Below the pieces are notes generated by a model. It worked only from the letters and a program-made list of their open reading frames with translations, did no database searches and had not been told where the DNA came from. A stretch of DNA of 30,302 bases, taken from contig CAZOQT010000010.1 in NCBI GenBank assembly GCA_964582265.1, positions 1-30,302 of the forward strand. Reading direction: 5' to 3'. Below are positions 8,289-15,121 of this stretch, one piece after another; the first letter of the stretch is position 1; every line of letters begins with the position of its first letter. Both the position numbers and the translations under genes were made by a program. Origin of the DNA: JBAZYK01 sp964582265 (lineage in GTDB: Bacteria > Patescibacteriota > Gracilibacteria > UBA1369).

Positions 8289-8685
8289 TGTTAGCGCGTA
8301 CTTCCAAAATAGCTTCAAGTATTGGTTTATATGTTTGGGCAAGCTTTTTCTCTTCCTTAATTTGTTGATACAGTTTCTCATCGGCAGGTTTAAGAATTAC
8401 AGCGGTCGGTGTTGTAAACCTTTCTGAAGAGTAGTTTGGAACTACGATACAATCTGGATTCATTTTTAAATAATCCTGATAAATATTTTTTAATTCGATG
8501 GCCGATTTGTTTGTGCTTACAGAAGCATGTACCTGATATAATTTGCCTTTTACATTTACAAATTCATGAACTGATCCGGTTAACAAATTTTTATTCTGGT
8601 TGGAGGGTTCAGCCCAAGCCTCTTTAGAATTTTCAAGGGCGTATCCTTCTATGCCGGTGATTTGGTCATTTGTGATTTCTTTCAT
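8245..8685 (-). CDS. Hypothetical soluble protein
   Basis: Not recognised. A 146-residue soluble protein with no signal peptide or membrane span. It has a mixed alpha/beta-looking first half (LTGSVHEFVNVKGKLYQVHASVS; IYQDYLKMNPDCIVVPNYSS) and a Lys/Glu-rich helical end (DEKLYQQIKEEKKLAQTYK). The ATG at 8685 lies just downstream of a terminator (8698-8734), so it needs its own promoter or depends on readthrough. Its last 44 nt overlap the 3' end of the ABC exporter gene on the other strand. The codon pattern over the non-overlapping part looks coding. Confidence 0.6.
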   Translation of the reverse strand: MKEITNDQITGIEGYALENSKEAWAEPSNQNKNLLTGSVHEFVNVKGKLYQVHASVSTNKSAIELKNIYQDYLKMNPDCIVVPNYSSERFTTPTAVILKPADEKLYQQIKEEKKLAQTYKPILEAILEVRANIKPAAPDSHQPKSR

Positions 8686-8697
8686 ATGAAATTGAGT

Positions 8698-8734
8698 AAA
8701 AAAACAAAAATTTTCCGGTTTAAAAATCGGAAAA
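8698..8734 (-). terminator. Rho-independent terminator after the SRPBCC gene
   Basis: Inverted repeat TTTTCCG (8711-8717) / CGGAAAA (8728-8734). On the minus strand it is followed by a T-rich run complementary to the A tracts at 8698-8710. It ends the tRNA-Ser/SRPBCC transcript. Confidence 0.7.
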
Positions 8735-8771
8735 GAGTGATGATCTTTATAAGAATACTTAATGGAAATTA

Positions 8772-9221
8772 TTACAATTCTAGTTTTTTTCTTAATTCAT
8801 CTATGACAGCTTTCTGCCAGTATTTCATGGAATACCAACCAATTAACGGTTTTGCAATTAAGCGAAGCCAGCGTTTATGGATTGTAACTTGATAAGTATA
8901 ATTTATTATGGTTCCTTCTGGGCTTTTTGAAAGCAAAAATTCTTCATGGCCAGATGTGCCAAATTTAGGGCTTTTATTGTCCGAAATAAAGCCTTTTCCA
9001 GGTATAATGTGTGTTTTCATTTCTACGGGAAATTTTTGACCGAAAGATTTGGCAATTGCGACCATTTCTAAATAATTTCCTTTTTGTTTTTTAATCTTAA
9101 TAGAATGAGCAACCTTTGGAAAATGTGCAGGGAACTTTTTGAAGTCGGTTGCCATTTTGAATACGTCTGCAACAGGTGCGTTAATAGTCCATTTGCCATG
9201 AAGGATGATTTTTTCGTTCAT
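8772..9221 (-). CDS. SRPBCC (polyketide cyclase/START-like) family protein
   Basis: A 149-residue soluble protein of the SRPBCC helix-grip superfamily, which binds hydrophobic ligands in a deep cavity. Seen: a first strand and helix-turn IILHGKWTINAPVADVFKMATDFKKFPAHFP (starting at residue 5), alternating strands in the middle (NYLEMVAIAKSF; TIINYTYQVTI) and a long C-terminal helix YWQKAVIDELRKKLEL. This matches the polyketide cyclase/dehydrase (coenzyme Q-binding COQ10-like) group. The ligand cannot be inferred. I start it at the ATG at 9221. The frame stays open to 9320, but that extension is a translation of the tRNA-Ser gene. The start is only 15 nt behind the tRNA CCA end, so the message is probably released by tRNA 3' processing. 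Confidence 0.8.
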   Translation of the reverse strand: MNEKIILHGKWTINAPVADVFKMATDFKKFPAHFPKVAHSIKIKKQKGNYLEMVAIAKSFGQKFPVEMKTHIIPGKGFISDNKSPKFGTSGHEEFLLSKSPEGTIINYTYQVTIHKRWLRLIAKPLIGWYSMKYWQKAVIDELRKKLEL

Positions 9222-9236
9222 GTTATTTAAAAAATT

Positions 9237-9326
9237 TGGCGGAGAGAGAGGGATTCGAACCCTCGAAGAGGTTGCCCCCTTACTACTTTTCGAGAGTAGC
9301 GCCTTCAACCGCTCGGCCATCTCTCC
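9237..9326 (-). tRNA. tRNA-Ser(CGA)
   Basis: Minus-strand cloverleaf with acceptor stem GGAGAGA/TCTCTCC, discriminator G at 9240 and CCA encoded at 9237-9239. The D-arm is GGCCGAGCGGTTGAAGGC. The anticodon stem CTACT/AGTAG encloses loop CTCGAAA, giving anticodon CGA (reads UCG). It has a long class II variable arm and T-loop GTTCGAATC. The 90-nt length with CCA and the long variable arm fit serine. A promoter lies at 9383-9411, and the SRPBCC gene follows directly without a terminator. Confidence 0.96.
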
Positions 9327-9382
9327 TTTTTTTGTACGCTCACTGTGCTCGGGTTGTACACTATCGACTAAAAACCTGGCTT

Positions 9383-9411
9383 ACTATAAAGCGTATGATA
9401 ATTATGAGCAA
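9383..9411 (-). promoter_or_regulatory. Candidate promoter for tRNA-Ser(CGA)
   Basis: Minus-strand TTGCTC (9406-9411), a 17-nt spacer and TATAGT (9383-9388). Transcription would start near 9376, about 50 nt before the mature tRNA 5' end. Confidence 0.5.
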
Positions 9412-9424
9412 TCTTTTTATATAA

Positions 9425-9757
9425 CTAATTTTGGCTTATTTCTGTTTCAATTTCCAGTGCTGGTTGTAGCTGGGTATTTGTTTTTTTTATTACTGGTTGG
9501 CCGTTTTTATCGTAATGAAATTTTAAAGCAATGAGTAAAGAGGAAGAAATCAAATTAACTCCATCACTTAATACCAAGGGATATGAACCAACGTGAAATC
9601 CGTATGCTACCCAGATAATACTACTGCTGCAAATAAGACTTAACATCATCAGGGACACATCTTTCAAGTGATGTGTGTGAAGTGCCTTTTTTACTTCTGG
9701 AATAAGTGAAATCGAGCTCAGGCTAGCCGCAATGTAACCAATAATTTCAGGATTCAT
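9425..9757 (-). CDS. SemiSWEET-like (MtN3/PQ-loop) transporter, copy A
   Basis: A 110-residue, three-helix membrane protein of the SemiSWEET family. Bacterial members dimerise to form a small-sugar uniporter. The match runs through GYIAASLSSISLIP (7-20), a basic/Thr loop ending KDVS, IIWVAYGF (47-54) and a third span from about 60. The helix-1 PQ motif that names the family is PE here (P20-E21). The pocket Trp is kept (W49). By hand alignment to the Leptospira protein, the sugar-contacting Asn position is Asp (D65). A 30-residue polar C-terminal tail is longer than usual. Its start overlaps the end of copy B by 11 nt, implying coupled translation and perhaps a heterodimer. Confidence 0.83.
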   Translation of the reverse strand: MNPEIIGYIAASLSSISLIPEVKKALHTHHLKDVSLMMLSLICSSSIIWVAYGFHVGSYPLVLSDGVNLISSSLLIALKFHYDKNGQPVIKKTNTQLQPALEIETEISQN

Positions 9758-10058
9758 ATTCAGGAATTGCTAGTGAATTGCTGGGTTGTTTTGATGTGTC
9801 TTTTAGTTCGTATTTCTTCTTTAAAACCATCAGTGTTATTTCCATGGTCATATTAATGGAAGGACTGATTAAAAGGGGCGTATGGTGTGCCAGAATGCCG
9901 TATGTAAACCAACATGCTGAAGCTCCAAATAACAAAAAAAGCATGCTCCAGGCAACGTCATCCAAGTGTTTTGTCTGAAGAGCATTTTTTACTTCTGGTA
10001 TTAAGGCGATTGAACTTATGGCAGATGCCACAAAGCCAATAATTTCCCATGCGTCCAT
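9747..10058 (-). CDS. SemiSWEET-like (MtN3/PQ-loop) transporter, copy B
   Basis: A 103-residue paralogue of the following gene with the same three-span plan: IIGFVASAISSIALIP (6-21), HLDDVAW, ACWFTYGIL (48-56) and a third span at about 61-79. It also has PE (21-22) instead of PQ and keeps the pocket Trp (W50). The position aligned with the sugar-binding Asn appears to be Pro (P66), so the pocket differs from copy A. It ends in TGA (9747-9749) inside the start of copy A. It follows a terminator (10091-10115), so it probably has its own promoter in the A/T-rich 10060-10090 segment, where TAATAT resembles a -10. Substrate unknown. Confidence 0.83.
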   Translation of the reverse strand: MDAWEIIGFVASAISSIALIPEVKNALQTKHLDDVAWSMLFLLFGASACWFTYGILAHHTPLLISPSINMTMEITLMVLKKKYELKDTSKQPSNSLAIPEYES

Positions 10059-10090
10059 AATTTTTGTTTTTATTTCATATTATTTTAGCA

Positions 10091-10115
10091 CAAAAAGGAC
10101 TTTTGGTAAAGTCCT
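10091..10115 (-). terminator. Rho-independent terminator after the PPC-domain gene
   Basis: A perfect 8-bp inverted repeat, AGGACTTT (10096-10103) and AAAGTCCT (10108-10115), has a 4-nt loop. On the minus strand it runs into a T tract complementary to 10092-10096. It separates the PPC gene from the SemiSWEET pair. Confidence 0.8.
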
Positions 10116-10139
10116 AAGGCGGGACGGTTTTGGTATTCT

Positions 10140-10565
10140 TTAAGCCAAATTTATAAGATTTAAGCCGGTTTCTGTATCAGGTGATCTTGAAATTTCATCT
10201 TCAATTGGGTCAATGAAAATTTCGCATGCGGCGCTAATTGTGGCTTTGTTTAAATGTCCACCAAATATTTGGTAGCTGTTATCAGCAATATTTATATGAA
10301 TGTGAATTACCGGCTCGTTTTTGAAAGTGCTGATGTTGCCAATTAGTGAAGTAATTTCATAGTTTTTATCGCTAAATGTTTTAGGGTGAAATTTTTTTTC
10401 AACAAGGTTGAAATATCCTATGGTTACATCATCGGTTGCCCCAATGCCCTGGATAGATCCAGCTTTTATTCCTGTTTCACCACAGAATTTTTTTAAACAT
10501 TCAATGATTTCTTCACCTTTTTGGATTGATAAAACAAAACGAGAATCGAATTTTTTGTAATGCAT
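10140..10565 (-). CDS. PPC (DUF296) domain protein
   Basis: A 141-residue stand-alone PPC/DUF296 domain, the fold found in plant AT-hook proteins and widespread in prokaryotes as small trimeric proteins. Seen: RFVLSIQKGEEIIECLKKFC (9-28), AGSIQGIGATDDVTIGYF (35-52), and the metal-site-like HIHINIADNSYQIFGGHL (88-105) with His at 88, 90 and 104. These residues are conserved in bacterial members, some of which bind a metal ion. The biochemical role of the prokaryotic family is not established, and DNA binding is an extrapolation from plants. It starts 3 nt after the stop of the 65-residue membrane protein gene, and a strong terminator follows it. Confidence 0.85.
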   Translation of the reverse strand: MHYKKFDSRFVLSIQKGEEIIECLKKFCGETGIKAGSIQGIGATDDVTIGYFNLVEKKFHPKTFSDKNYEITSLIGNISTFKNEPVIHIHINIADNSYQIFGGHLNKATISAACEIFIDPIEDEISRSPDTETGLNLINLA

Positions 10566-10568
10566 GGG

Positions 10569-10766
10569 TTATCTGTACATAAGATTTTGTGCAAATCTTA
10601 CAGCTCTATAGATTAGATAAGCAAGCCCTCCTAAAATTAGAAGAGGAGAAAGCCAAATACCCAAAAGAATAATCAAGCCGGTTAAAGACACATCTTTTCT
10701 GTTTCTTAGGTCCACTTTATGTTCTATGTAATCTTGAGCTCTTGGAATAAAATTTTTTAGTGCCAT
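10569..10766 (-). CDS. Small single-span membrane protein
   Basis: A 65-residue protein when started at the ATG at 10766. Residues 1-28 are polar and charged (MALKNFIPRAQDYIEHK). They are followed by one long hydrophobic segment, LTGLIILLGIWLSPLLILGGLAYLIY, broken by a Pro and so possibly a hairpin of two short helices. The basic end is RAVRFAQNLMYR. An upstream ATG at 10808 would add 14 residues, but a near-perfect -10 (TATAAT at 10776-10781) overlaps that extension, so I prefer 10766. It is cotranscribed with the PPC-domain gene 3 nt downstream. Not recognised. Confidence 0.6.
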   Translation of the reverse strand: MALKNFIPRAQDYIEHKVDLRNRKDVSLTGLIILLGIWLSPLLILGGLAYLIYRAVRFAQNLMYR

Positions 10767-10775
10767 ATAAATTAT

Positions 10776-10804
10776 ATTATAAAATAGAAAGCAACGGGAC
10801 TTAA
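10776..10804 (-). promoter_or_regulatory. Candidate promoter giving a leaderless transcript
   Basis: Minus-strand TTAAGT (10799-10804), a 17-nt spacer and TATAAT (10776-10781). The start point would fall about 2 nt before the ATG at 10766, so the message would be essentially leaderless. The -35 is weak. Confidence 0.4.
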
Positions 10805-10852
10805 TCACGTTGATTTCTTATGATAACACGTGGGCTTTATTTTGGCTATAGG

Positions 10853-11410
10853 TTAAGCGATTCTGCCTTTCGTATGTTTTGTGATTAAAAGCCGTTTTAA
10901 TAAATAATAGCCGGAAAATATCGCAAAAAATAAATTCAATAAAAAGAAGATAGTATTACCTTCCAGGTAGCTAAAGGCACTAATCAAACTGCTGCCAGCG
11001 GTTAAAGCAGTGTCGCGGCGGATTGTGCCCATGTCAAAAGCGTAGCCAAGACTTACTGCCAAAAGTCCGAGAATAAAGATAATGGTTGAATAGTCTTTAA
11101 AAAGAAAAAGCGACCATGTCACAAAAGCAGCGGCAAATATGCTTAAAATTAACGCGTCTATCCGGTCGTCCACCTTTAGCATCATTAAAATAGTGGAGAT
11201 AAAAACCAAAATTTCCAAAAGTACAAAAAAGAATGTTCCACCAATTAAGTAATTTTCAATTCCATAAACCAGCATAAAAATCCCACCAATTGCGAATAGC
11301 CAATTCTTGAGTGATTTAGTGGGGTGTTTGATTTTTTTGGGCTCAGGCCAAGCGGCTCCAAGTACTAAAATTAGTGATCCAATGAGACCGGTAAGAAATG
11401 TAAAATCCAT
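10853..11410 (-). CDS. Polytopic membrane protein, unknown function
   Basis: Not recognised. A 185-residue, highly hydrophobic protein with about six to seven membrane segments: LTGLIGSLILVLGAA (6-20), WLFAIGGIFMLVYG, FFFVLLEILVFISTILMML, ALILSIFAAAFVTWSLFLF, IIFILGLLAVSLGYAF and FFLLNLFFAIFSGYYLL. The only charged stretches are the loops EPKKIKHPTKSLKN (23-36) and VDDRID, plus the basic C-terminus KRLLITKHTKGRIA. The start ATG at 11410 lies 29 nt after the Nudix gene stop, so it may be the last member of the relA-PAS-Nudix run. The family could be a small channel or transporter; nothing in the sequence picks one. Confidence 0.65.
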   Translation of the reverse strand: MDFTFLTGLIGSLILVLGAAWPEPKKIKHPTKSLKNWLFAIGGIFMLVYGIENYLIGGTFFFVLLEILVFISTILMMLKVDDRIDALILSIFAAAFVTWSLFLFKDYSTIIFILGLLAVSLGYAFDMGTIRRDTALTAGSSLISAFSYLEGNTIFFLLNLFFAIFSGYYLLKRLLITKHTKGRIA

Positions 11411-11439
11411 GGTGTATTTTATAAGTAATCCGGTGATTT

Positions 11440-11979
11440 TTATTTCTGCATTTTTTCTATCTCTTCAAGGATATTAATCCAATAGGTGTGCGGAACAAAT
11501 TTATCTGCGTTAATTGTAAGATCTTTTTTTAGATTCGCGATATTAAAAAATTTTGCATCCTGTACTTCTTCTTTTTGTAAAATTAGTTCCTGGGCTTTTC
11601 CATTATAGTTTAGCAGATATATGTAGCAGAATTCGTTTTCTGAAAGTCCATTATAAGCCTTTTCTTCTTTGATTATTTCTTTAAAAACTAATTCTACCGG
11701 ATTGATTTTAAGGCCCAGCTCTTCCTCTAATTCTCTTAAGGCGGAAGCCTTGGGATCTTCGTTTAAATCGACATGCCCAGCGCAGGAAATATCCCAAAGA
11801 TCAGGGAAAGTAAATTTTTCTTTTGATCTTAGTTGCAATAACACCTCTCCGTTTTCATTGTAAATCCAAATATGGACTGACCGATGGATCAGTGCTTTTT
11901 TATGCACATTACCCCAGGTTTCTTGCGCGCCGGTTAGTTCATTTTTTTCGTTGACGATATTAATAAGGTCGCTTTGCAT
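11440..11979 (-). CDS. Nudix hydrolase (YfcD / IPP-isomerase-like group)
   Basis: A 179-residue cytosolic Nudix protein. The Nudix box occupies residues 68-90, with the Gly, Glu, REL-EE and GL positions all matching the G-x5-E-x7-REUxEExGU consensus. Upstream, HRSVHIWIYNENGEVLLQLR and the FPDLWDISCAGHVD region resemble YfcD-type hydrolases and type I isopentenyl diphosphate isomerases. Because the two share this layout, either nucleotide-derivative hydrolysis or IPP/DMAPP isomerisation is possible. I favour a YfcD-like hydrolase since the N-terminal INIVNEKNELTG segment matches that group. It starts 1 nt after the stop codon of the PAS-GAF gene, so it is almost certainly in the same operon as the RelA-like synthetase. 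That raises the possibility of nucleotide or alarmone turnover. Confidence 0.85.
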   Translation of the reverse strand: MQSDLINIVNEKNELTGAQETWGNVHKKALIHRSVHIWIYNENGEVLLQLRSKEKFTFPDLWDISCAGHVDLNEDPKASALRELEEELGLKINPVELVFKEIIKEEKAYNGLSENEFCYIYLLNYNGKAQELILQKEEVQDAKFFNIANLKKDLTINADKFVPHTYWINILEEIEKMQK

Positions 11980-11980
11980 G

Positions 11981-13297
11981 TTACTTTTTATTTTCTAAAA
12001 GGGTGCCGATTAGTAATTCAATTAATTTTGCGTACTTTTCAATAAATTCATTTTCGAAAAGGGCTAGTTTCTTTTCTGGGCTGACATATAAGGAAATCGT
12101 GCCAGCTATATTGTTTTTGAATTGTAGAGGTATAAGTAATAACGAAGACATATTATTCTTTTTGGCCAGGTAAGGGGAGTTGTAACGCGTTTCGGAAGCA
12201 ATATCAATAATTTTGAATGGTCTTTTTTCTTCAAAAGCTTTTTGGCCAAGACTGTTTTGATAATTGATGCGAGCTTTACCTTTCCAGTCCTGAAGCCCAA
12301 AATTGGATATTAAATCCAAAGTATCTTTTTCTTTGTTGTAAATTCTAAGCACGCAAGTGTCCACACGTGTTAACATAATTAAAGACGTCACCACAAAGTC
12401 GGCCAGATTTTTAATATCGTTAAAGCCATTATATATTTCCAGCATTTCAAAAATATAATCCATTTGTCTTTTGATAATGCCGAATTTATTATATGCCTCT
12501 TGTATTTTTTGATATTTTAAAGTGAGTTCTTCCTCAAATTTGGTCTGATTGGTTATGTCTCTGGCAATAAGTAAAAAGAAAGCGGGGATCTTTTTGTTAT
12601 CTGTATATATGGGCGTAAGGTTGGCGGCGATTTTGACCGATTTTTTGTGCTTATTAATGCCAAATATTTCCAGATGCGAAATCTTTTTATTTTTAAAAAA
12701 AGGTTGAAGCTGTTTTTCTGGAAATAATTTTTCAATATTGAGTCCGATGATTTCTTCTTTTTTATAGCCAAAAACTGTTTTGGCACCCTTATTCCAGGAA
12801 GTAATTTCACCTTTATCGTTAAAGATAATAATTGTGTCACTGGCATGCTGTATGGCCCGACTTAACATTTTTTCATTTTGTTCTTTTTTCTTGAATTCAC
12901 TTAAGTCAGTCATAATACCAATGGTGCCTCCATCAGGTAGAGGGGTTCCATTTAAAAGTACAGGAATTTTGTTGCCGTTTTTGGTAACAATAACGCCTTC
13001 ATAACTTGAACTAATACCTTTTTTACGCTCGTGGATGTTGATGCGTCGCACTGTTTTTATGCTATCTCTATCCCAAAATTCATATGATTCGCGACCTAGC
13101 AATTCTTCCAGTGTTGATTCCATCATTTTGCAAAATTTGGGATTGGCATAGATGGTTCTTTCATCTTTATCGCCCATCCAAACTGCTTCATTCATATTCT
13201 CCACCATTTTTTTGTAAAGAATGTCGGAATGAACTGTGATCTTAAGATTAAGGCCCTGTGCCGGTTTATCTGAGATTGTTTGCAGATTAGGTTTCAT
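11981..13297 (-). CDS. PAS-PAS-GAF sensory protein without output domain
   Basis: A 438-residue soluble sensor. PAS domain 1 covers about 27-135 (MVENMNEAVWMGDKDERTIYA, then GRESYEFW and GIMTDLSEFKKKE). PAS domain 2 covers about 145-255 (ISWNKGAKTVFGYKKEEIIG-type core, closing with LLIARDITNQTKFEEEL). A coiled-coil linker lies at about 255-285 and a GAF domain at about 290-436 (LADFVVTSLIMLTRVDTCVLRIYN; SLLLIPLQFKNNIAGTISLYV). No histidine-kinase, GGDEF, EAL, HTH or receiver domain follows, so the signal must pass to a partner. The gene begins inside the 3' end of the RelA-like gene (11-nt overlap), making that synthetase the obvious partner by context. The sensed ligand is unknown; no clear haem or FAD residues were identified by eye. 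Confidence 0.85.
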   Translation of the reverse strand: MKPNLQTISDKPAQGLNLKITVHSDILYKKMVENMNEAVWMGDKDERTIYANPKFCKMMESTLEELLGRESYEFWDRDSIKTVRRINIHERKKGISSSYEGVIVTKNGNKIPVLLNGTPLPDGGTIGIMTDLSEFKKKEQNEKMLSRAIQHASDTIIIFNDKGEITSWNKGAKTVFGYKKEEIIGLNIEKLFPEKQLQPFFKNKKISHLEIFGINKHKKSVKIAANLTPIYTDNKKIPAFFLLIARDITNQTKFEEELTLKYQKIQEAYNKFGIIKRQMDYIFEMLEIYNGFNDIKNLADFVVTSLIMLTRVDTCVLRIYNKEKDTLDLISNFGLQDWKGKARINYQNSLGQKAFEEKRPFKIIDIASETRYNSPYLAKKNNMSSLLLIPLQFKNNIAGTISLYVSPEKKLALFENEFIEKYAKLIELLIGTLLENKK

Positions 13298-14465
13298 GGT
13301 TTTTTAAATATTCAATGATTTTTTTGGAAGCGACTTTACTTGTAACGTATTTAAGCCATTTCTCTTTCACTTGATCTGTTTCTGCCTTTAAAATTTTAAT
13401 GTTGTCGCCTTCTTTAATTTTATACCAAAGAGGCTTTTTTTTGCCGTTAACAAGTGCTGCAGTGGCTTTGTTTCCCAGTTCTGAGTGAATATGATAGGCA
13501 AAATCAAGAGCGGTATACTCATTTTCTATTTTGGAAATATCTCCTTTATAGGAAAAACAAAAAATGCCTTTATCTTTTTTGCCACTAGCAATGTCAGAAA
13601 AATAATTGATAAGTTTTTTTTCTTTGTCATTTAGCAATTTTGATTTTTTTTCTTGTGAATAAAGCCAGTGTGCCGCTAGCCCGTTTTCTGCGAATTCATT
13701 CATTTCTTTCGTGCGAATCTGCACTTCTATGGGGATATCCAATTTTGGAATAACATTGCTTAAACCCGTGTGTAAGCTTTGGTATCCATTAATTTTTGGA
13801 ATGGTGATGTAATCCTTAAAAAAATCAGGTAGTGGTTGAAACGTGTTATGAAGCAAACTAAGTACTTCAAAACATTTTTCAATAGAGTTTTCTAATAAAA
13901 TAATTCGAAAGGCAAAAATGTCATTCAGTTCCAAAACGTGTATTGTTGGAAACTTTTTCATTTTTTTATAAATACTATATATGCTCTTGTATCTTCCTTT
14001 AATTAAATGGGGATAATTTTTTTCCTGTAATAATTTATCAAGGTTTTTTATAATATTTTTAATATGATTTTTGGCCTTTTTTTTATAATTTAAAAGTAAA
14101 ATATTTAGTTGTTCAAATTTGTTTGGGTCGCTTATTTTAAAGCAAAGGTCGTTTAATTTCGAATTTTCTTCAAAAAAGTTGAAGCGATTGCATAGTGGCG
14201 CCAAAAATTCCAGATACTGAGACGCAAGTTTCTTTTTAATTTCCTGATTTTTTACAGAGCTTAAGTGTTTTTTATAATATCCTAAAAAGGCATAAAATTT
14301 TTCTGGATGTGATGCAAAATTATTGAAAAAATATTGAGTCAAAAACTCTTTATTTTCCGGTTTTTGATTGATAAATATCAATAAGGAAAGCCAATGTTGA
14401 AATTGCTTTCTATTTTCAAAATTACTTGAGCCGATTGGTTTTGTTAAAACAGATGTCTCCTTCAT
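13287..14465 (-). CDS. RelA/SpoT-family (p)ppGpp synthetase lacking the HD hydrolase domain
   Basis: The 392-residue enzyme is predicted to transfer pyrophosphate from ATP to GDP/GTP, making the alarmone (p)ppGpp. Numbered from the ATG at 14465, the synthetase domain shows GRYKSIYSIYKKM (157-169), the metal-binding Asp in NDIFAFRI (182), FFKDYITIPKINGYQSLHT (215-233) and the catalytic Glu in PIEVQIRTKEM (247). The RelA-specific EFDD or Rel-type RFKD position reads FFKD, closer to the bifunctional type. A TGS domain covers about 298-362 (IFCFSYKGDI, ALDFAYHIHSELG, KIKEGDNIKI). The N-terminal about 80 residues contain no HDxxED motif. Only the connecting helix after the usual HD domain (LEFLAPLCNRFNFF) remains recognisable, and there is no C-terminal ACT domain. 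An alternative TTG start at 14483 would add 6 residues. It is coupled to the PAS-GAF gene downstream. Confidence 0.9.
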   Translation of the reverse strand: MKETSVLTKPIGSSNFENRKQFQHWLSLLIFINQKPENKEFLTQYFFNNFASHPEKFYAFLGYYKKHLSSVKNQEIKKKLASQYLEFLAPLCNRFNFFEENSKLNDLCFKISDPNKFEQLNILLLNYKKKAKNHIKNIIKNLDKLLQEKNYPHLIKGRYKSIYSIYKKMKKFPTIHVLELNDIFAFRIILLENSIEKCFEVLSLLHNTFQPLPDFFKDYITIPKINGYQSLHTGLSNVIPKLDIPIEVQIRTKEMNEFAENGLAAHWLYSQEKKSKLLNDKEKKLINYFSDIASGKKDKGIFCFSYKGDISKIENEYTALDFAYHIHSELGNKATAALVNGKKKPLWYKIKEGDNIKILKAETDQVKEKWLKYVTSKVASKKIIEYLKNHET

Positions 14466-14565
14466 AATCGGGGACTTTTTCAAGCTTAGTATATGGACTT
14501 TAACAAAGAATGGCCATCCGGCGCAATAGAATGTTTAGGGTAAAGCTTGATGTTTGAGGTAGAAG

Positions 14566-15045
14566 TTAGGCTTCCAGATTTGGATTATTTTTTAGAAGTT
14601 CGCGAATTTTGGTTTGGTTTGCAGCTTTAATGCGCGGATCCCATTTTTCTACAAAAGGGTGAATGGCAATTCCGCCGCGGCTGTGGAATTTGCCGTAAAT
14701 CTGAAGATAATGCGGTCGCATTAACGCAGTCAGGTCTTTGGCCATTCTGTTGATAACATCTTCATGAAATTCGCCGTGATTGCGAAAACTGAACAGGTAT
14801 AATTTAAGGCTTTTGCTTTCAACGCATAGCTTGTTTGGAACGTATCTTATTGTGATTGTTGCCCAGTCCGGTTGGCCGGTAATTGGGCAAAGGGACGTGA
14901 ATTCGTTGCAAAGTAAATTGATTACGTAAAGGCTGTCCGGATGTTGATTATTGAAGCTTTCCAGAATCTTTGCGTCTGGCTGCGTGAAGTTGTAGCCGGT
15001 TTTGGCTGTGGCGTGGCCGAGGTGTTTGAATTTTGGGGAAGGCAT
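14566..15045 (-). CDS. queF: NADPH-dependent preQ0 reductase
   Basis: Cytosolic enzyme that reduces 7-cyano-7-deazaguanine (preQ0) to preQ1, the last step before insertion into tRNA. This is the short, unimodular QueF type, 159 residues. Seen: NEFTSLCPITGQPD (47-60) with the nucleophilic Cys at 53 and the general-acid Asp at 60, then the QueF motif ESKSLKLYLFSFRNHGEFHE (76-95). The start ATG at 15045 gives the conserved N-terminus. It lies 75 bp downstream of queC and completes a queE-queC-queF order. queD and the GTP cyclohydrolase step are not in the window. Confidence 0.95.
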   Translation of the reverse strand: MPSPKFKHLGHATAKTGYNFTQPDAKILESFNNQHPDSLYVINLLCNEFTSLCPITGQPDWATITIRYVPNKLCVESKSLKLYLFSFRNHGEFHEDVINRMAKDLTALMRPHYLQIYGKFHSRGGIAIHPFVEKWDPRIKAANQTKIRELLKNNPNLEA

Positions 15046-15121
15046 ATGGTTGTATTAAGCGGTTTTATTGTGCGTAAGAATTAATTGTGGGGCTGATCTT
15101 AACATGATTTTTTGCAACTTG

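Noticed and set aside
9222..9320. N-terminal extension of the SRPBCC protein to an ATG at 9320
   Set aside because: The extra 33 residues are a translation of the tRNA-Ser gene (the familiar VRIPLSPP-type artefact); the family N-terminus begins at 9221.
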